A DNA stretch of 64,000 nucleotides. Source: Thermogemmatispora sp042408965. GTDB lineage: Bacteria; Chloroflexota; Ktedonobacteria; Ktedonobacterales; Ktedonobacteraceae. The notes below the pieces were generated by a model. That model did not search any database, had not been told where the DNA came from, and was given only the letters and a program-made list of their open reading frames with translations. Of the stretch, positions 16,831 through 26,004 are shown piece after piece. The stretch's first letter is position 1; each line of letters begins with the position of its first letter. The stretch is taken from positions 51,325-115,324 of the forward strand of contig JBHOQN010000044.1 in assembly GCA_042408965.1 (NCBI GenBank), given 5' to 3'. Both the position numbers and the translations under genes were made by a program.

Positions 16831-16922
16831 GACGCTCCCCTCGCCCCAGCATTGAAGCTGGAGGCAAGGGCATCACTCATCGTCCATGTCTGGACAGACA
16901 ACATTGCAGAAAGGAGTCGCGT

Positions 16923-18767
16923 ATGTCAACCAGCGAAGAGGCGCAACTGGAAGGCACTGCTGACCTTCGACAGAAAGCAGCACAGGAGAGCACGGAGCCA
17001 TCTCGCACGCCCTATCTCGTGCTCCTGGTGGCCGTCATCCTGATCCTGGGAGGAGGCTTGATCGCCAACCTGGCCCAGACCGCCGGCGGACAGATCGCCG
17101 TTCGTCAGGTGGAGTTTGCCGGCACCAATGGTGTCATGATGAGCGGACTGCTGTACATCCCGAACACAGCGACCTCGAAGACGCCCGCCTGCGGGGTCGT
17201 GACCATTCACGGGTACATCAACTCTCATGACACGATGGATGGTTTCTCCATCGAGATGGCGCGGCGTGGCTGCGTCGTCCTGGCCGTTGATCAGACGGGG
17301 CATGGAGCCTCCGACGGGCCGGCCTTTGTCAACGGCTATGGTGGGCCAGATGCGCTGGCGTATTTGAACTCCCTTGATATCGTGCGCAAGGGCGATATCG
17401 GCCTGATCGGCCACTCTATGGGCGGCTGGGCCTCTGTCATAGCGGCTGCCACTCATCCCGAGGCCTATCGCTCACTGATCCTGCTCAGCTCGTCAACGAG
17501 CACCCCACCCTATGAGCCACTGCCGGGCACGCCGACCTTCCCCAAGAACGTCGCCGTCATCGAGGCCGTCGATTCGGAGTTCGCGCAGCTGATGTGGGCT
17601 GAGCCCACCGGCAGCGATTTCCCCAACTCGCCGCGCATGCAGGCGCTCTTCGGTATATCGCAGCCCATTCAGGTCAACCACGTCTACGGCTCCGTCGCCA
17701 ACGGCACCGCCCGCGTGCTCAACCTGGTGGGCACGACACATCCGGGCGTCACCTTCTCCAACGAGGCCATCGGCGATGCCGTCTCCTGGATGCAGCAGAC
17801 CCTCATCGGCGTGAGTCCGCTGGCGCCCTCCGACCAGATCTGGATCTGGGATGAGATCGGCACCCTGCTGGCGCTCATCGGTGTGGTGCTCTTGCTCTTC
17901 CCTGTGGGAGCGCTGCTGCTGCGCCTGCGCTTCTTTGCCGAGCTGGCCGGGGAGCTTCCAGCTGCGATGTCTGCCACTGGCATTGGCTGGTGGGTCGGTG
18001 CGGTTCTGCTGATGCTGATCGCCGTGCTGACCTTCTTCCCCTTCCAGACCTTCGGCAACAGTATCCTGCCCGCCAGCGCGCTCTTCCCGCAGACGATCAC
18101 CACCGGAATCATGGTCTGGGCCGTCGGCGGCGGTCTCATCGGCCTGGTGCTCTTCCTCGTCTGGCATCTGGCCCTCAATCGCCGTCAGGGGGCGCGACTC
18201 GTCCACTACGGACTGACCGATGAGGAGAATCGCCTGGAGTGGCGCAAGATCGGCAAAGCCCTGCTCTACGCCATCGCGGTGCTGGCAGCGCCCTACATCG
18301 CCCTGGGCTTCCTGAGCTGGGCCTTCAACACTGACGTGCGCATCTGGGTCTTCAACATCAAGCCCATCACGCCGTCGCGCTTCCCGATCATTCTCTCGTA
18401 CGTCATTCCCTTTATCCTCTACTTCCTGGTGCTGGGCGTCATCCTGCATGGCCAGTTGCGCTCGCGGCGCCTCTCGCTCGGCTGGGAGATCGCGCGCAAC
18501 GCCGCCATTCTCGCGGGAGCCTTCGTGATCTTCCTGCTCGTCGAGTACATTCCACTGCTGGCTGGTGGGACGCTCTTTACCGTCACGCAGCCGCTGCTCT
18601 CGATCGTCGCCTATCAATTTGTGCCGGTCTACATCATCATCGCTGCCATATCTACCTACTTCTTCCGCAAAACGGGTAGAATTTACGCAGGGGCTTTCAT
18701 CTGCGGCATCTTTATTACAGCGATGATTGTTGCCAGCACAGCGACGCAGTTTGTAGCTGGCAGGTAA
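16923..18767 (+). CDS. membrane-anchored alpha/beta hydrolase with a multi-helix C-terminal half
   Basis: Protein of 614 residues; AAAGGAG precedes the ATG. One membrane segment near residues 35-58 is followed by an alpha/beta-hydrolase domain: VVTIHGYINSHD (oxyanion region), DQTGHGASDG, and the nucleophile elbow GHSMGGW near residue 163. The hydrolase domain ends near residue 295, and the remaining 300 residues form about eight hydrophobic segments. The hydrolase would face outside if the first segment is a signal anchor. I do not recognise a named family for the C-terminal half. It lies between glpP and glpD, so a lipase or esterase feeding glycerol is possible but only suggested by position. 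Confidence 0.75.
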   Translation: MSTSEEAQLEGTADLRQKAAQESTEPSRTPYLVLLVAVILILGGGLIANLAQTAGGQIAVRQVEFAGTNGVMMSGLLYIPNTATSKTPACGVVTIHGYINSHDTMDGFSIEMARRGCVVLAVDQTGHGASDGPAFVNGYGGPDALAYLNSLDIVRKGDIGLIGHSMGGWASVIAAATHPEAYRSLILLSSSTSTPPYEPLPGTPTFPKNVAVIEAVDSEFAQLMWAEPTGSDFPNSPRMQALFGISQPIQVNHVYGSVANGTARVLNLVGTTHPGVTFSNEAIGDAVSWMQQTLIGVSPLAPSDQIWIWDEIGTLLALIGVVLLLFPVGALLLRLRFFAELAGELPAAMSATGIGWWVGAVLLMLIAVLTFFPFQTFGNSILPASALFPQTITTGIMVWAVGGGLIGLVLFLVWHLALNRRQGARLVHYGLTDEENRLEWRKIGKALLYAIAVLAAPYIALGFLSWAFNTDVRIWVFNIKPITPSRFPIILSYVIPFILYFLVLGVILHGQLRSRRLSLGWEIARNAAILAGAFVIFLLVEYIPLLAGGTLFTVTQPLLSIVAYQFVPVYIIIAAISTYFFRKTGRIYAGAFICGIFITAMIVASTATQFVAGR

Positions 18768-18789
18768 CAGAGGCCAGACCAGGAGTAGA

Positions 18790-18833
18790 GAGGAGGCGCG
18801 GCAATCCCCAAAGGGATTGCCGCCAGCCTCCTC
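18790..18833 (+). terminator. large hairpin between the hydrolase gene and glpD
   Basis: GCGGCAATCCC-CAAA-GGGATTGCCGC is a perfect 11-bp stem with a 4-nt loop, flanked by a second stem GAGGAGGC / GCCTCCTC with a 2-nt bulge. No T-run follows. It may end the hydrolase transcript or act as the glpD leader hairpin; a second inverted repeat (GGATGCCAG / CTGGCATCC, 18890-18934) lies closer to glpD. Confidence 0.6.
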
Positions 18834-18965
18834 CTCCGGCTCGCCGATGGGCGTCGCTGCTCAGGACGAGCCATTGAACGAAGGTTGTGGGATGCCAGGC
18901 TGCGTTGCTGTCGCTGAGAGTCGGGCTGGCATCCTGCTCTGGCTGGATATTCACGCATAGAGACT

Positions 18966-20678
18966 ATGGAAGCACTATCATCAACTGCGCGCGGGCAGAA
19001 CCTGCGTGCGCTGCAAACAGAGCACTTCGATGTCCTGGTCATTGGCGGCGGTGTCACCGGCGCCGGCGTGGCGCTCGAGGCAGCCGCGCGCGGCTATCGT
19101 GTGGCCCTGGTCGAGAAGGCTGATTTTGCCGGCGGCACCAGCAGTAAATCGACCAAGCTGGTGCATGGTGGCATTCGCTACCTGCCCAACTTCGACTTTC
19201 CGCTGGTGCGCGAGAGCCTGGTGGAGCGCGGACTCTTGTTGCACAACGCGCCCTTTCTGGTGCAGCCACTGGCCTTCGTGCTGCCCATCTACAGCGGCGC
19301 CCGCCATCCTGTCGGCATTCCCTTCACGACCCCGGGAGGCATCGGGCTGAGCGCCATCCTCGATGCCGGCCTGACGCTCTACGATCTCATGGCTGGCCGC
19401 TATCGTGTTCATCGCCATCGCCGGCTGAGCCGGGGGGAGGTTCTGCAGCATGTCCCCGATCTCGTCGCTGACGGCCTGAAGGGCGGCTTCATCTATTACG
19501 ATGCCCAGACCAACGACGCCCGTCTGACGCTGGCCCTCCTGCGCACGGCTGCCCGGCGGGGGGCCGTTATCACCAACTACAGCGAGGTCATCGGCCTGGA
19601 CCTCGAGGCCGGGCGCATCAGCGGCGCCCGCCTGCGCGACACCCTCGGCGGGGCCGAGATCAGCGTGCGCACACGCCATGTGGTCAACGCCGCTGGCATC
19701 TTCGCCGAGCGCATCGAAGCCCTCTGCGGCCTCACCCCGCGGGTGCAGATCGAGCCGAGCAAGGGCGTCCATCTCGTCTTCTCACGCGAGGATATCCATC
19801 TGCAGGATGCCGCCGTCGTGCTGCCAGAGACCGATGACCGGCGCGTGCTCTTCATCGTGCCCTGGCAGTCGCGCGTCGTTCTGGGCACCACTGACACCGG
19901 CTCCGGCGATCTCGAGCATCCCCTACCGACCCAGGAAGATATCGCCTACCTGCTCAAGCATCTCAATCGCTACCTGCCGCGCCAGCTCTCGCGCGAGCAG
20001 ATCGTCAGCACCTACGCCGGCTACCGCCCGCTCTTCAAGCCGCGTGGCAACGCCAGCCGCGCGACGGCTCGCCTCTCGCGCACACACGCCGTGCTGGAGA
20101 ACGCCGTCGGTCTGGTGACGATCGTGGGGGGGAAACTGACCACCTATCGCCGGATGGCCCAGGATACTGTGGATCATCTGGAGCGACGCGAGGGCCGCAA
20201 ACCACAGCACGCCACGCTCACCCTGCCCCTGCTGGGCAGCGAAGACTGGCCCGCGGCTCGCGCGGAGATCGAGCGGCGCGCCGCTGCCTCTGGCCTGACG
20301 CCGGAGATCAGCGCCCATCTGGCCCAGAGCTACGGCTCTCAGGCGCGTCTCCTGCTGGACCTGGTCGAGCAGACGCCCGCCCTGGGGCAGCGCCTGGTCG
20401 CCGATCTTCCCTACCTGCAGGCGGAGGTCATCTACGCCTGCCGCTATGAGATGGCCATGACGCCCGGCGACGTGCTGGCGCGCCGCACTTCGATCGCTCT
20501 GGAGGACCGCCGCCGCGGCCTCGATTGCCTCGCTACCGTGGTCGCCCTCATGGCACGCGAGCATGGCTGGTCGGCTGAGGAGCAGCAGGCCCGCGCGGCC
20601 GCCTATCGCCAGGAGGTGCTCAGGCAGATCGCGGCCGAAGAGGCCCAGGCCACCACGCAGGTGAGCCGCTCTCACTGA
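18966..20678 (+). CDS. glpD: FAD-dependent glycerol-3-phosphate dehydrogenase
   Basis: Protein of 570 residues of the GlpA/GlpD family. It oxidises sn-glycerol-3-phosphate to dihydroxyacetone phosphate and passes electrons to the quinone pool. The FAD-binding dinucleotide motif is near residue 21 (DVLVIGGGVTGAGVALEAA) and the family signature GGTSSKSTKLVHGGIRYL is near residues 56-73, followed by the C-terminal DAO domain. Length is normal for GlpD. The start has a weak ribosome site. A GlpK glycerol kinase is not in the window. The long structured leader and nearby glpP genes suggest antitermination control. Confidence 0.93.
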   Translation: MEALSSTARGQNLRALQTEHFDVLVIGGGVTGAGVALEAAARGYRVALVEKADFAGGTSSKSTKLVHGGIRYLPNFDFPLVRESLVERGLLLHNAPFLVQPLAFVLPIYSGARHPVGIPFTTPGGIGLSAILDAGLTLYDLMAGRYRVHRHRRLSRGEVLQHVPDLVADGLKGGFIYYDAQTNDARLTLALLRTAARRGAVITNYSEVIGLDLEAGRISGARLRDTLGGAEISVRTRHVVNAAGIFAERIEALCGLTPRVQIEPSKGVHLVFSREDIHLQDAAVVLPETDDRRVLFIVPWQSRVVLGTTDTGSGDLEHPLPTQEDIAYLLKHLNRYLPRQLSREQIVSTYAGYRPLFKPRGNASRATARLSRTHAVLENAVGLVTIVGGKLTTYRRMAQDTVDHLERREGRKPQHATLTLPLLGSEDWPAARAEIERRAAASGLTPEISAHLAQSYGSQARLLLDLVEQTPALGQRLVADLPYLQAEVIYACRYEMAMTPGDVLARRTSIALEDRRRGLDCLATVVALMAREHGWSAEEQQARAAAYRQEVLRQIAAEEAQATTQVSRSH

Positions 20679-20789
20679 CTGTCCCTGTCAGGCTGCTTGA
20701 AGGAGAGCAGCCTGATCGCGGGCCGCGCCGCTTGCTTCTCCCTCCCTGCCGGTCCCTCGCGCGACGGACGGTCCTGCCTCCCTCCTGGT

Positions 20790-20818
20790 TTGACGTTTTC
20801 CTCCGGGCGCGCTATGCT
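20790..20818 (+). promoter_or_regulatory. promoter of menA
   Basis: TTGACG, a 17-bp spacer and TATGCT. Transcription would begin near 20825, about 50 nt before the GTG start of menA. This rules against the longer ATG start at 20697. Confidence 0.7.
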
Positions 20819-20876
20819 GATAGTGAGCACTGTATTCTTCCGCGAGGAAGGCGGAATAGAGAGGGGGAGAGAAGCT

Positions 20877-21785
20877 GTGCCTGCCTCCTGGAACATCTGG
20901 GTCAAGACGGCCCGCCCTTTTTCACTGACCGCCACCATCAGCCCGCTGGTGGTCGGCACGGCAGTGGCGGCCTATGAAGGGACCTTTCGCCCGCTGCCAT
21001 TTCTGGCCGCCCTGCTTTCGGGCCTCTTCCTGCAGATTGGCACCAACTACTTTAACGAATACTTTGACTATCGCTACGGCCTGGACAGCCCGCAGTCGCT
21101 CGGCGCCAGCACGGTCATCTTCCGCGGCGAGATGACGGCGCGCCAGGTGCTTGCCGGTGGCGTCATCTCTTTTGTGATCGCCACCCTGCTTGGCCTGTTG
21201 CTCCTCGTTCTCTCCGGGCCGGCGATCATCCTCTTCGGCCTGATCGGCATGGTGATCGCTTACTTCTACAGCGCGCGGCCCTTTCAACTGGCAGCCCGCG
21301 GGCTGGGTGACGTACTGGTCTACCTCGCCATGGGCTTTCTCATGACCTGGGGCGCCTACTACGTGCAGATCCCGCGCTGGTCCTGGCTGGCCTTCGCCGC
21401 CAGCGTGCCGGTCGGCTTCCTGGTCACGGCGATTCTCAATATGAACAATATCCGCGACTACGAGGAGGATCTGGCAGTCCGCAAGCTGACCCTGCCCGTG
21501 CGGCTCGGCCAGTCCTTCGCCCGGCGCTACCATGCGTTCCTGGTGCTCGGCAGCTACCTGGTGGTCAGCCTCTTCTCGCTGCTTGGTCTCCTGCCGCTCT
21601 ACACGCTCGTCGTCTGGATCAGCTTCCCGCTGGCCTTCAGTAATGTCCGCGGCGTGCTCACGGCGACGGAGCGCGCGGCCTTTATCGTCGGTTTCAAACG
21701 CACGGCGGCCCTGCACCTGCAATTTGGCCTGTTGCTGGCCCTGGGAATCACTGCCGCCACTCTGCTCAGGATCGTCGGACGCTAG
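20877..21785 (+). CDS. menA: 1,4-dihydroxy-2-naphthoate prenyltransferase (UbiA family)
   Basis: Protein of 302 residues from GTG 20877, which follows GAGGGGGAGA and a promoter. It attaches the polyprenyl chain to dihydroxynaphthoate, giving demethylmenaquinone, within the membrane. UbiA-family prenyl-diphosphate motifs are visible: NYFNEYFDYRYGLD in the first half and NNIRDYEEDLAVRKLTLPVR in the second; the latter is characteristic of MenA. About eight membrane helices. It is followed by the methyltransferase that completes menaquinone, so the pair forms a small quinone operon. Confidence 0.9.
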   Translation: MPASWNIWVKTARPFSLTATISPLVVGTAVAAYEGTFRPLPFLAALLSGLFLQIGTNYFNEYFDYRYGLDSPQSLGASTVIFRGEMTARQVLAGGVISFVIATLLGLLLLVLSGPAIILFGLIGMVIAYFYSARPFQLAARGLGDVLVYLAMGFLMTWGAYYVQIPRWSWLAFAASVPVGFLVTAILNMNNIRDYEEDLAVRKLTLPVRLGQSFARRYHAFLVLGSYLVVSLFSLLGLLPLYTLVVWISFPLAFSNVRGVLTATERAAFIVGFKRTAALHLQFGLLLALGITAATLLRIVGR

Positions 21786-21830
21786 GATGGACGATACGCT
21801 CTCTGAAGCCGACAGCAACGGAGTCAGTCG

Positions 21831-22577
21831 ATGACAGTCAATGGAACTCTTGAGGAATCCTTCAGGCGCGCAGGGGGAAAGCGCCCCTATGTGCAGCGTC
21901 TCTTTGCCCGTATCGCGCGCATCTATGATCCCCTCAATCGCCTGATGAGTCTGGGACTCGATCGACGCTGGCGGGCCTTCGCCGCCCGCTGTCTGGCCCT
22001 CGGTCCCGGCGAGACCGGGCTCGATCTGGGGGCTGGCACCGCCGATCTGGCGATCGCCGTCATTCGTCAGGCCGGCCCTGGTGCGCGCATGATCGGCATG
22101 GACATCACTCCCGAGATGCTCGAGCTGGGACGGCGCAAGCTGGCGCGCCTGGGTCTGCAGGACCGCATTGAGCTGCGTGTTGGCGATGCCGAGCAGATCG
22201 ATCTTCCCGACGCCAGCGTTGACGGCTGCTGCTCCGCCTTCATGATGCGCAACGTCACCGATATGCGTCGCGCCCTGCGCGAGATGCGGCGTGTCGTGCG
22301 GCCAGGCGGGCGCATGGTCTGTCTGGAGATCAGCCACCCGCCGGGCAAGATCCTGGGCACGCTCTTCCATTTCTACTTTTACCGGGTTGCGCCCCTCTTC
22401 GGCTCCATTCTGGGCAAAGCCGCCGAGGAGTACAACTACCTGCCACAGTCGCTCACCAACTTCCCCGATGCGCCCGCTCTCAAGGCTATCATGGAGGAGA
22501 CCGGCTGGAGCGATGTCCATTTCTATCGTCTCAGTGGTGGCATGGTCGCAGTACACGTTGCCACCAGACCAGCCTGA
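21831..22577 (+). CDS. menG: demethylmenaquinone methyltransferase
   Basis: Protein of 248 residues of the UbiE/MenG family. It methylates demethylmenaquinone with S-adenosylmethionine. The N-terminal signature (FARIARIYDPLNRLMSLGLDRRWR) is read in two parts around residues 24-46, the SAM site is LDLGAGTADLAIAV, and FMMRNVTDMRRALREM and the C-terminal SGGMVAVHV are family landmarks. It lies 45 nt after menA. Ubiquinone genes are not seen, so the menaquinone role is preferred over UbiE. Confidence 0.92.
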   Translation: MTVNGTLEESFRRAGGKRPYVQRLFARIARIYDPLNRLMSLGLDRRWRAFAARCLALGPGETGLDLGAGTADLAIAVIRQAGPGARMIGMDITPEMLELGRRKLARLGLQDRIELRVGDAEQIDLPDASVDGCCSAFMMRNVTDMRRALREMRRVVRPGGRMVCLEISHPPGKILGTLFHFYFYRVAPLFGSILGKAAEEYNYLPQSLTNFPDAPALKAIMEETGWSDVHFYRLSGGMVAVHVATRPA

Positions 22578-22667
22578 GGCTGAGTGAGGAGAAGCTGGCC
22601 GGCTGCAGCCCTCTATTGGTACCGTGGGTTGGCCAGCCAGCGCCTCAGGCAAGCGAGGTCAATTGTT

Positions 22668-23780
22668 GTGACAGAGCGCACTATGGCTCAGCAGAGCACG
22701 ATTAACTATCGCCATTTTTTTCTCCATCTGCTGGAGGCAGCGCCCTGGCCGGTGCTGGTGATCGATCGCGCACGTACGATCCGCTACTCCAATCGGCACG
22801 TGCGCATCCTGTTCAACGTCGAGCGGGCCTTGCAGGGGGAGAAGCTGGACCGGCTCATCGGCAGCGACGCCATCCTGCAGCTCATCGAGGAGAGCGTGAA
22901 AAGCGGTCAGGCGCGCAACGCCGAGTTCAACGATGAGCACGCCCATACCTGCTGGCGCGTCTCCGTCACGCCGCTGGAGCACAGAAAGCTGGCTTCTGGC
23001 CAGGACTATGCCTACTTTGCCGTGGCCATCGAGGATCTGACCGAGCTGCGGCGCCTGGAGCGCGTGCGGCGCGACTTTGTGGCCAACATCTCGCACGAGC
23101 TGCGCACGCCGCTGGCCTCTGTGCGCCTGCTGGCGGAGACGCTAGAGGACGTCATTGAGACCGATCCAGAGCAAGCCCAGGTCTTTGTCGAACGCATTGA
23201 GAAGGAGGTGCAGTATCTCATCTCGCTGGTCTCCGAGCTGCTGGAACTCTCGCTCATCGAGTCGGGTCAGTTGCCGATGCGCATCGAGCTGGTGGAGGCG
23301 CAGCAGTTGGTGCGTGAGGGCATGGCACGGCTGTTACCGCAGGCCCAGCGTCGTCGCGTCCGGCTGCGCACCGACATTCAGGATGGCCATGTGCTCGTCG
23401 CCGCCGATAGCAAGCAGATCGGGCGAGTGCTGGTGAATCTCATCCACAACGCGATCAAATTCACCCCCTCCCAGGGTGAGGTGGTTGTGGGGACCTGCAG
23501 CGAGCCGGATGGGCGCACGCAGCGCTTCTTTGTGCGCGATACGGGGGTTGGCATCAGCCCGGAGGACCTGCAGCGCATCTTTGAACGCTTCTACAAGGCC
23601 GATCGCTCGCGCTCGAAGTACGACTACACCGGCGCCGGCGGTGGTGGCAGCGGACTGGGGTTGGCGATCGCACGCCACATCGTCGAGGCCCATGGTGGGC
23701 GCATCTTCGCCGAAAGTGTCCTCGGTCAGGGGAGCACCTTCTGCTTTACCCTGCCGCTGGTCGTGCGCGAGCAGCAATAG
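22668..23780 (+). CDS. PAS-domain sensor histidine kinase (PhoR-like)
   Basis: Protein of about 370 residues if it starts at GTG 22668, which has GCGAGG 9 nt upstream; ATG 22683 is the alternative. A PAS-like domain occupies residues 15-125. The HisKA box has the phosphorylated His143 in FVANISHELRTPLASVRLL. The ATPase part shows the N box (NLIHNAIKFTP), the G1 box (VRDTGVGISPEDL), the F box (RIFERFYKADRS) and the G2 box (GGGSGLGLAIARHIVEAHGG). A short Gly-rich insertion sits just before G2. No membrane helix and no adjacent response regulator are present, so its partner is unknown. Confidence 0.85.
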   Translation: MTERTMAQQSTINYRHFFLHLLEAAPWPVLVIDRARTIRYSNRHVRILFNVERALQGEKLDRLIGSDAILQLIEESVKSGQARNAEFNDEHAHTCWRVSVTPLEHRKLASGQDYAYFAVAIEDLTELRRLERVRRDFVANISHELRTPLASVRLLAETLEDVIETDPEQAQVFVERIEKEVQYLISLVSELLELSLIESGQLPMRIELVEAQQLVREGMARLLPQAQRRRVRLRTDIQDGHVLVAADSKQIGRVLVNLIHNAIKFTPSQGEVVVGTCSEPDGRTQRFFVRDTGVGISPEDLQRIFERFYKADRSRSKYDYTGAGGGGSGLGLAIARHIVEAHGGRIFAESVLGQGSTFCFTLPLVVREQQ

Positions 23781-23868
23781 CCGTCTCAGGGCGTGGGAGC
23801 GGATTGCAGCGGATTGCGGCGACCCGCCTGGAGGCGGTCGGGGTGAGCCGCTGCGAGGCGCACCGCGG

Positions 23869-24324
23869 TCAGGCGTTGGCCGTCTGCAGGGCCGGCCCCC
23901 AGGAGCTGATGGCCCAGGGCGTGATCATGATGATGGGCCGTTGCTCCAGGGCCATGGCGCGATACTGGGGGTAGCGCTCCCGCAGCAGCAGCACGGCCCG
24001 CTCGTGCAGGAGCGCCTCGGGCGAGAGCAGCTCGGCCTGGCCCTCCACGAGGACGTAGCCCAGTTGTGACCAGTCGTCGGCGTAGCGATCGATAAGGAGC
24101 GCAGCCTCATGGCGCGCCTCGATGTTGCGCACGCGGCGCAACTGGCGTACCTCAACGCGCTTGGGCTTCTCGTCCAGCGGCGTGTAGAAGCGCGCGCCAT
24201 CGAAGGCGTAGCAGACCGGTACCACATGCGGATGCCCCATCTCATCAGCCGTGGCCAGACGGGCCACGCGCTGTTGCTGCACAAAGATCTGTTCTCGCTC
24301 GTTCAGATGGGTACGTCGGCTCAC
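23869..24324 (-). CDS. PPOX-class F420-dependent oxidoreductase-like protein
   Basis: Protein of 151 residues from GTG 24324, which has GAGGAG 7 nt upstream; longer ATG starts exist at 24339 and 24378. The split-barrel pyridoxamine-5'-phosphate-oxidase-like fold is indicated by VARLATADEMGHPHVVPVCYAFDG near the N-terminus (read around residues 16-39) and VLVEGQAELL in the middle. Such proteins (the TIGR03668-like group, as I recall it) are linked to coenzyme F420 in Actinobacteria and Chloroflexota. It is 102 nt downstream of an LLM-type F420 oxidoreductase on the same strand. The substrate is not known. Confidence 0.7.
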   Translation of the reverse strand: MSRRTHLNEREQIFVQQQRVARLATADEMGHPHVVPVCYAFDGARFYTPLDEKPKRVEVRQLRRVRNIEARHEAALLIDRYADDWSQLGYVLVEGQAELLSPEALLHERAVLLLRERYPQYRAMALEQRPIIMITPWAISSWGPALQTANA

Positions 24325-24426
24325 GAAGCAGCTCCTCATCGGTATGTGTGGTGGGTGAAGAGCTTCGCTGCTCTTCACCGCCAGGAAATCAGGGACGCTG
24401 CTGACTGCAGAGGCGTTACGACCGGT

Positions 24427-25335
24427 CTACCGGCCAGCCACGGCAATCTTCTCCACCTGAGGCACGATCTCCGTTGCCAGCAGCTCAAACGGCTCCAGCT
24501 CATGGACGTTCGGCATGCTGAAGATGGCCTGATCGATGCCCAGCTCTGCGAGGCTTCCAAAGTAGTCGACGGCCGCCGCCGGCGAGAAGGTCCCGTTGCG
24601 TCCGTCGCGTGTGATCTCCATTCGTCCAAGGGTGGTCTTTTCGATCGCGCTGTAGGGCCGATTGCAGGCCTCACAATGGGCGCGCAGCACCTCCAGCTTG
24701 TGCTGTAGCTGCTCGCGGCCGCCGTAGACGAACAGGTTACAGGCGTCGCCATAGCGAGCGACCAGGCGCAATGTCTTGCGCTCGCCGCTGCCGCCGATCA
24801 GAATGGGCGGGTGTGGTTGCTGCACGGCCCGCGGGGAGTTGAGCGGGCGCTCCAGCTGATAGTGTTTCCCCTCGAAGGGACGCTCATCGCCAGACCACAT
24901 CTGGAGGGCGATCTGCAGGGTCTCCTCCAGCCGCTCGAAGCGCTCGGCCAGTGGAGGGAATGGCACGCCCAGGCCGCGATGCTCCTCCTCATTCCAGGCG
25001 GCGCCGATGCCAAAGTAGCTGCGCCCATGTGAGAGCACATCCAGCGTGGTCGCCGTCTTGACGAGGAGGCCTGGATGGCGGTAGGTCACACCAGTGACCA
25101 TCGTGCCCAGGCGGATGCGATTGGTGCGCCCGGCGGCGAAGGCCAGCGCCGACCAGCCCTCGAGCATCTCGTGCTCCGCCGGTCCAACCACCCTGATCTG
25201 GAAAAAGTGGTCCATTACCCAGAAACTGTAGAAGCCAGCCCGCTCGGCCCGCTCGGCGATCAGGGCGAACGTGTCGCCAAGCTCGCTCTGGCCATTGGGC
25301 CAGGTGAAATTGGGTACCTGTAGTCCCAGACGCAT
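24427..25335 (-). CDS. LLM-class F420-dependent oxidoreductase
   Basis: Protein of 302 residues, luciferase-like monooxygenase fold. Landmarks are the start MRLGLQVPNF, WVMDHFFQI near residue 39, RIRLGTMVTGVTYRHPGLLVKTATTLD near 74-100 (read in two parts), SHGRSYFGIGAAWNEEEHRGLGV, and PPILIGGSGERKTLRLVARYGDACN. These fit the F420-using group of the family (TIGR03560-like) rather than FMN luciferases. The reaction is unknown. It may be co-transcribed with the small PPOX-like gene downstream. Confidence 0.82.
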   Translation of the reverse strand: MRLGLQVPNFTWPNGQSELGDTFALIAERAERAGFYSFWVMDHFFQIRVVGPAEHEMLEGWSALAFAAGRTNRIRLGTMVTGVTYRHPGLLVKTATTLDVLSHGRSYFGIGAAWNEEEHRGLGVPFPPLAERFERLEETLQIALQMWSGDERPFEGKHYQLERPLNSPRAVQQPHPPILIGGSGERKTLRLVARYGDACNLFVYGGREQLQHKLEVLRAHCEACNRPYSAIEKTTLGRMEITRDGRNGTFSPAAAVDYFGSLAELGIDQAIFSMPNVHELEPFELLATEIVPQVEKIAVAGR

Positions 25336-26004
25336 TGCTGAACGATCCTTCCTGAGGTCAGGTGAACCCCACGTCTCAAGACTGGGGCGTGCATCTGGCT
25401 CCGAAGAGCCGACATGAGAGGCCGCCTGAACGGTCGGCCCACTCAGGACAGGTGTGCCATCCTGAGCGAGAGAACTGCAACTGCTTTAGTATAGGTCCGT
25501 CTGCCAACTGCTGCCACCTGTTATCTGCCAGGAGTGGACCCGACCAGATGACCGGCTTGCGACCTGTCTATCTCTACAGGTCAGGCAGGGAGAGGCGCTC
25601 CCCAGGCGGGCTACACCCGTCGTCACACCCCTTCTATTGCGCCTGCTCGTTGGCTGCGATACAATGGTCAGAAGCAAGTGGACACTGGGTATGGTCTCTC
25701 AGGACAGGCATGATATGCAAAAGCGAGGAGTGCTGCTCGTTAGAACTTGTCGAAATGGGCTTGCTGTGCTATCCTGAGAAGGGCGCGACGGCAGGCAGGC
25801 GGCAGCGGAGTCACATGGCGCCAGCGGGCTGAGGGCGAACGACACGCCGGAGGGGAAGCGCGGGACAGGGCGGCGCCTCGCTACAAGGAAGCGAGCGAAC
25901 ATACAGCCAGCCGGCCAGTCAGAGCAGAGCAGGGCCTTGCTCACCGACCCGCAGGAAGAACGAGAGCAGCAGGGGCCAGTCAGTGTCAAGAAGGAGCAGT
26001 CCGC
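25336..26004. other. 669-nt intergenic region between the F420 genes and the HbpS-like gene
   Basis: No gene is supported. It holds the divergent promoters of both sides. On the plus strand TTGCGC-N17-TACAAT (25637-25665) is a good match; on the minus strand TATACT reads at 25493-25488 without a convincing -35. Inverted repeats CTCAGGA / TCCTGAG (about 25442-25466) and GACCTGT / ACAGGTC (25561-25582) are present. The 330-nt leader before 26005 is purine-rich and its function is not evident. Confidence 0.5.
25637..25665 (+). promoter_or_regulatory. promoter of the HbpS-like operon
   Basis: TTGCGC, a 17-bp spacer and TACAAT. Predicted start near 25672, which leaves an unusually long leader of about 330 nt. 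Confidence 0.5.

Noticed and set aside
20697..20876. longer menA start at ATG 20697
   Set aside because: It lies upstream of the TTGACG-N17-TATGCT promoter and lacks a ribosome site; the added residues resemble nothing.
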